A DNA stretch of 18,658 nt, from NCBI GenBank assembly GCA_020626545.1, contig JAHKZS010000242.1, forward strand, positions 1 to 18,658, given 5' to 3'. The translations under genes and the position numbers were made by a program. Shown piece by piece: positions 16,819-18,658 of the stretch; within the stretch, counting starts at the first letter, position 1; each line of letters starts with the position of its first letter. This DNA comes from a bacterium (GTDB taxonomy: Bacteria; Bacillota; Clostridia; Oscillospirales; Acutalibacteraceae). The notes under the pieces were generated by a model. It was not told the DNA's origin. It made no database searches and saw only the letters and a list, made by a program, of their open reading frames with translations.

Positions 16819-18194
16819 TTCTTACCTCCCGATTTCACTATAAATAAAAATATATATCCGATTAAAAGAACTACCGCTGTTATATAAGCCGGTTGAGGTT
16901 TATTATCGGTTTTTTTGGCTGATGTATTAACAATAACAGACTCCGGCTGACGTGTAATTTCGGTCGGTTCTGTTATATTATTTTCTTTTTTATTTTTCGA
17001 AATTGTTTTTAAGTTTGATTTATTAACTTTAGATTTATTTTCTATTTTAGAATTATAATCTAGTTTATTTTCTCTTTTTTCAGATTTTAAAATTGAGGCT
17101 TTTTTAGATTTAGAAATAGATTTTGTTTTATTTTTTATTTCATTTTTGGAAATAAGAGAGTTTATTTTTTTAGTTGTGGAGTCGGTTTTCGCGTTAAAGT
17201 CGAAGAACTTCCCATCGCCTTTGAGAAGTCTGTAAACTGAAACTAAAGCGCAGAAGGTCTGGTAAGTAGCGATACTGTTTGTGTTATAGTTTTCCATATG
17301 GCAGTATCCGCCGTCATCGTTTCTAAAAACATTAATGCCGTCAAGGGTTGTGTTACCGTTTTTAATAAACCTGCTGTCGTTTATGGGATTTATTCCGAGC
17401 GACGAAAGCGCCATTATAACCTGGGCGGTGGACTCAGCGGTTATTTTCCCGGCAAACGAATTATACGCTCCGCTTGAATCCTGACGTTTTGAGAGAATAC
17501 TCAGACAAGTATCAATACTTTTATTTACCTTTGGGTTAGATTTATATTTTGAGAGCGCTTGAACTACAATAGAGGTAATGTCAATATCGGCGCCGTTTCC
17601 GAAAAGAGCGTATCCGCCGTTACTTAGTTCATAGGACAGAATTCTTTGTACAAGCTTTTCTCTTGTAACAGAGCTCGACTTCGGGATTTTGTAGTTCTTA
17701 GAATCGAGAAGCAACAGCGCGTAGGACAGTGAGTTAACACCCTGAGCGTCGAGAGGTTTATACTTATCGCGGTTATAAGTTGAGTCAGCTAAAAGATTGT
17801 GGCCGTTTACAGAAGTTATATCGGCTTTACAGGATAAAAGCGCGAACGCTGTTCGCTGTAAATCAGTTACTTTTACATTCTCTAATCCTTCTTTATAGAA
17901 CTCGTCTACAGCTTTTTTCAGGGCATTTACACTTTTTGTGTTTTCGCAGTTTACCCCGTAACGCGACAAAGCAATATAGTACCAGTCGCTGTTATAATCG
18001 CCCGCGTTTTCACTTAAGGCTTCGAGTAACTTGCTCACAGAATTTACGCCTAAGGTTGAGCTTTTATAAGAAATCACACCCTCAACGGACGATTTTATGC
18101 CGTCGAGGGTGTTTATATCATAGCAATACGCGGTAAAAGGTGCAGTTATAGTAATAATCAGAGAAGCTATAACCGCGATTATCCTTTTACTCAT
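16815..18194 (-). CDS. Secreted, membrane-anchored alpha/alpha-barrel protein (squalene-cyclase/transcobalamin-like repeats)
   Basis: A 459-residue surface protein. Signal peptide at 1-24, then an all-helical domain (~28-330) with repeats of the terpene cyclase/prenyltransferase type: NGGYALFGNGADIDITSIVV (191-210), SSGAYNSFAGKITAESTAQV (240-259) and DDGGYCHMENYNTNSIATYQ (293-312). This is the fold of the N-terminal barrel of intrinsic factor and transcobalamin. Next is a low-complexity, Lys/Asn/Ser-rich linker (~335-432), then one membrane helix (~436-454) and a short basic tail. No catalytic DxDD-type motif was seen, so an enzyme role is unlikely. It is encoded directly before the DUF4430 lipoprotein, in the domain order of the animal fusion proteins. 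AGGTGG lies 7 bases before the ATG. The fold call is good; corrinoid binding is inferred. Confidence 0.85.
   Translation of the reverse strand: MSKRIIAVIASLIITITAPFTAYCYDINTLDGIKSSVEGVISYKSSTLGVNSVSKLLEALSENAGDYNSDWYYIALSRYGVNCENTKSVNALKKAVDEFYKEGLENVKVTDLQRTAFALLSCKADITSVNGHNLLADSTYNRDKYKPLDAQGVNSLSYALLLLDSKNYKIPKSSSVTREKLVQRILSYELSNGGYALFGNGADIDITSIVVQALSKYKSNPKVNKSIDTCLSILSKRQDSSGAYNSFAGKITAESTAQVIMALSSLGINPINDSRFIKNGNTTLDGINVFRNDDGGYCHMENYNTNSIATYQTFCALVSVYRLLKGDGKFFDFNAKTDSTTKKINSLISKNEIKNKTKSISKSKKASILKSEKRENKLDYNSKIENKSKVNKSNLKTISKNKKENNITEPTEITRQPESVIVNTSAKKTDNKPQPAYITAVVLLIGYIFLFIVKSGGKK
16824..16830 (-). promoter_or_regulatory. Ribosome site fixing the GTG start of the DUF4430 gene
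   Basis: GGGAGGT on the minus strand, 5 bases before GTG at 16818. It lies within the end of the barrel gene, supporting coupled but independently initiated translation of the lipoprotein. Confidence 0.7.
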
Positions 18195-18209
18195 TTATAC
18201 CACCTGTTC

Positions 18210-18658
18210 TTATTTTACCGTAACCTTAAGCTTTAACTTAACACTACCGTTAGTAGTAACGGTAATAGTAGCTTTACCCTTTTTCTTAGCGGTAACTTTA
18301 CCATTCTTGCTAACCTTTGCTACAGATTTCTTGGAAGATTTATAGGTCTGTTTTCCGTTTTTACCGGTAATCTTAATCTTAAAGGTCTGTTTCTTTTTAA
18401 GACTGATTGTTTTTCTGTTAAGCTTGGGATTTTTAACCGTTACCTTAAACGAGGTGCTGACCTTATTGTTTTTAATTGTGATAACGGCTGTGCCCTTTTT
18501 CTTAGCGGTGATTCTTCCGCTTGAGCTTAAGCTCGCGACACTCTTTCGATTAGAGATAAAGGAAGATTTTCCGACTGAGTTTTCGACCTCTACGGAAAGA
18601 GCGTAAACCTGACCGACATAGAGCGACTTATCCTCAATATCCGGTACAATAGTTTTTA
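18210..18658 (-). CDS. C-terminus of a surface protein with two Big_2 Ig-like domains (partial)
   Basis: The frame is open from the right edge to a TAA at 18210-18212, giving 148 residues with the N-terminus outside the window. Two tandem Ig-like domains of the bacterial Big_2 type are visible, about 72 residues apart. Both carry the G-(R/K)-(I/V)-T-A-K-K-K-G-x-A-x-I-T core and end in FKVTVK or LKVTVK. A 17-base identical stretch encodes the TAKKKG core in both (18277-18293 and 18493-18509), a sign of internal duplication. The protein stops right after the second domain, with no membrane helix or LPxTG anchor. The barrel gene starts 15 bases later with its ribosome site in the gap, so this is almost certainly the preceding gene of the same operon. 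The function of the missing part is unknown; it may be another extracellular corrinoid-binding or adhesion protein. Confidence 0.85.
   Translation of the reverse strand, partial: KTIVPDIEDKSLYVGQVYALSVEVENSVGKSSFISNRKSVASLSSSGRITAKKKGTAVITIKNNKVSTSFKVTVKNPKLNRKTISLKKKQTFKIKITGKNGKQTYKSSKKSVAKVSKNGKVTAKKKGKATITVTTNGSVKLKLKVTVK

Noticed and set aside
16815..18194. Reading the barrel protein as a squalene-hopene cyclase or prenyltransferase enzyme
   Set aside because: It is secreted and anchored, too short for a triterpene cyclase, lacks a visible catalytic Asp motif, and sits beside DUF4430 and ECF genes.
1..18658. CRISPR arrays, tRNA or rRNA genes, insertion sequences, prophage
   Set aside because: No regularly spaced direct repeats, transposase-like proteins or structured RNA gene patterns were seen; gaps between genes are all short.

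Overview
The window looks like the chromosome of a low-GC, Gram-positive anaerobe of the Clostridia, probably a gut or rumen Oscillospiraceae/Ruminococcus-type bacterium. This is inferred from the bacterial V-type ATPase operon order, strong AGGAGG-type ribosome sites, a YhgE/Pip membrane protein, kinase-like BspA-repeat proteins and an ECF vitamin transporter. The exact taxon cannot be read from the sequence.

Left half (about 2-10,800, plus strand): a YhgE/Pip-type membrane protein cut by the left edge is followed after 18 bases by a complete V/A-type ATPase operon. Its order is stalk subunit G/H, C, I, K, F, E, A, B, D. All catalytic-cycle residues I checked are present: P-loop and Glu in A, arginine finger in B, Arg in the TM domain of I, Glu in K. 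The operon ends at a strong hairpin terminator (10761-10795). The facing gene on the minus strand ends 6 bases beyond it and probably uses it too.

Middle (10,801-13,230, minus strand): one gene with its own near-perfect promoter (TTGACA, 17 bases, TATAAT). It encodes an intracellular kinase-like domain, one membrane helix and about 16 extracellular BspA-type leucine-rich repeats. The kinase domain has lost the catalytic Asp, the Mg-binding Asn, the DFG Asp and most of the glycine loop. It is therefore a predicted membrane-spanning pseudokinase.

Right part (13,293-18,658, minus strand): a compact, overlapping operon read from right to left. It encodes a protein ending in two Big_2 Ig-like domains (cut by the right edge), a secreted alpha/alpha-barrel protein with a C-terminal membrane anchor, a DUF4430 lipoprotein, EcfT, a fused double ATPase EcfA-EcfA, and an ECF S component. 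The barrel and DUF4430 proteins match, as two separate genes in the same order, the two domains of animal intrinsic factor/transcobalamin. The best reading is a corrinoid (vitamin B12-type) capture and uptake system with a split extracellular binding protein. The substrate is inferred, and no cobalamin riboswitch is visible because the operon start lies beyond the window.

No rRNA, tRNA, CRISPR array, insertion sequence or prophage was seen. No stretch longer than 300 bases lacks a gene.
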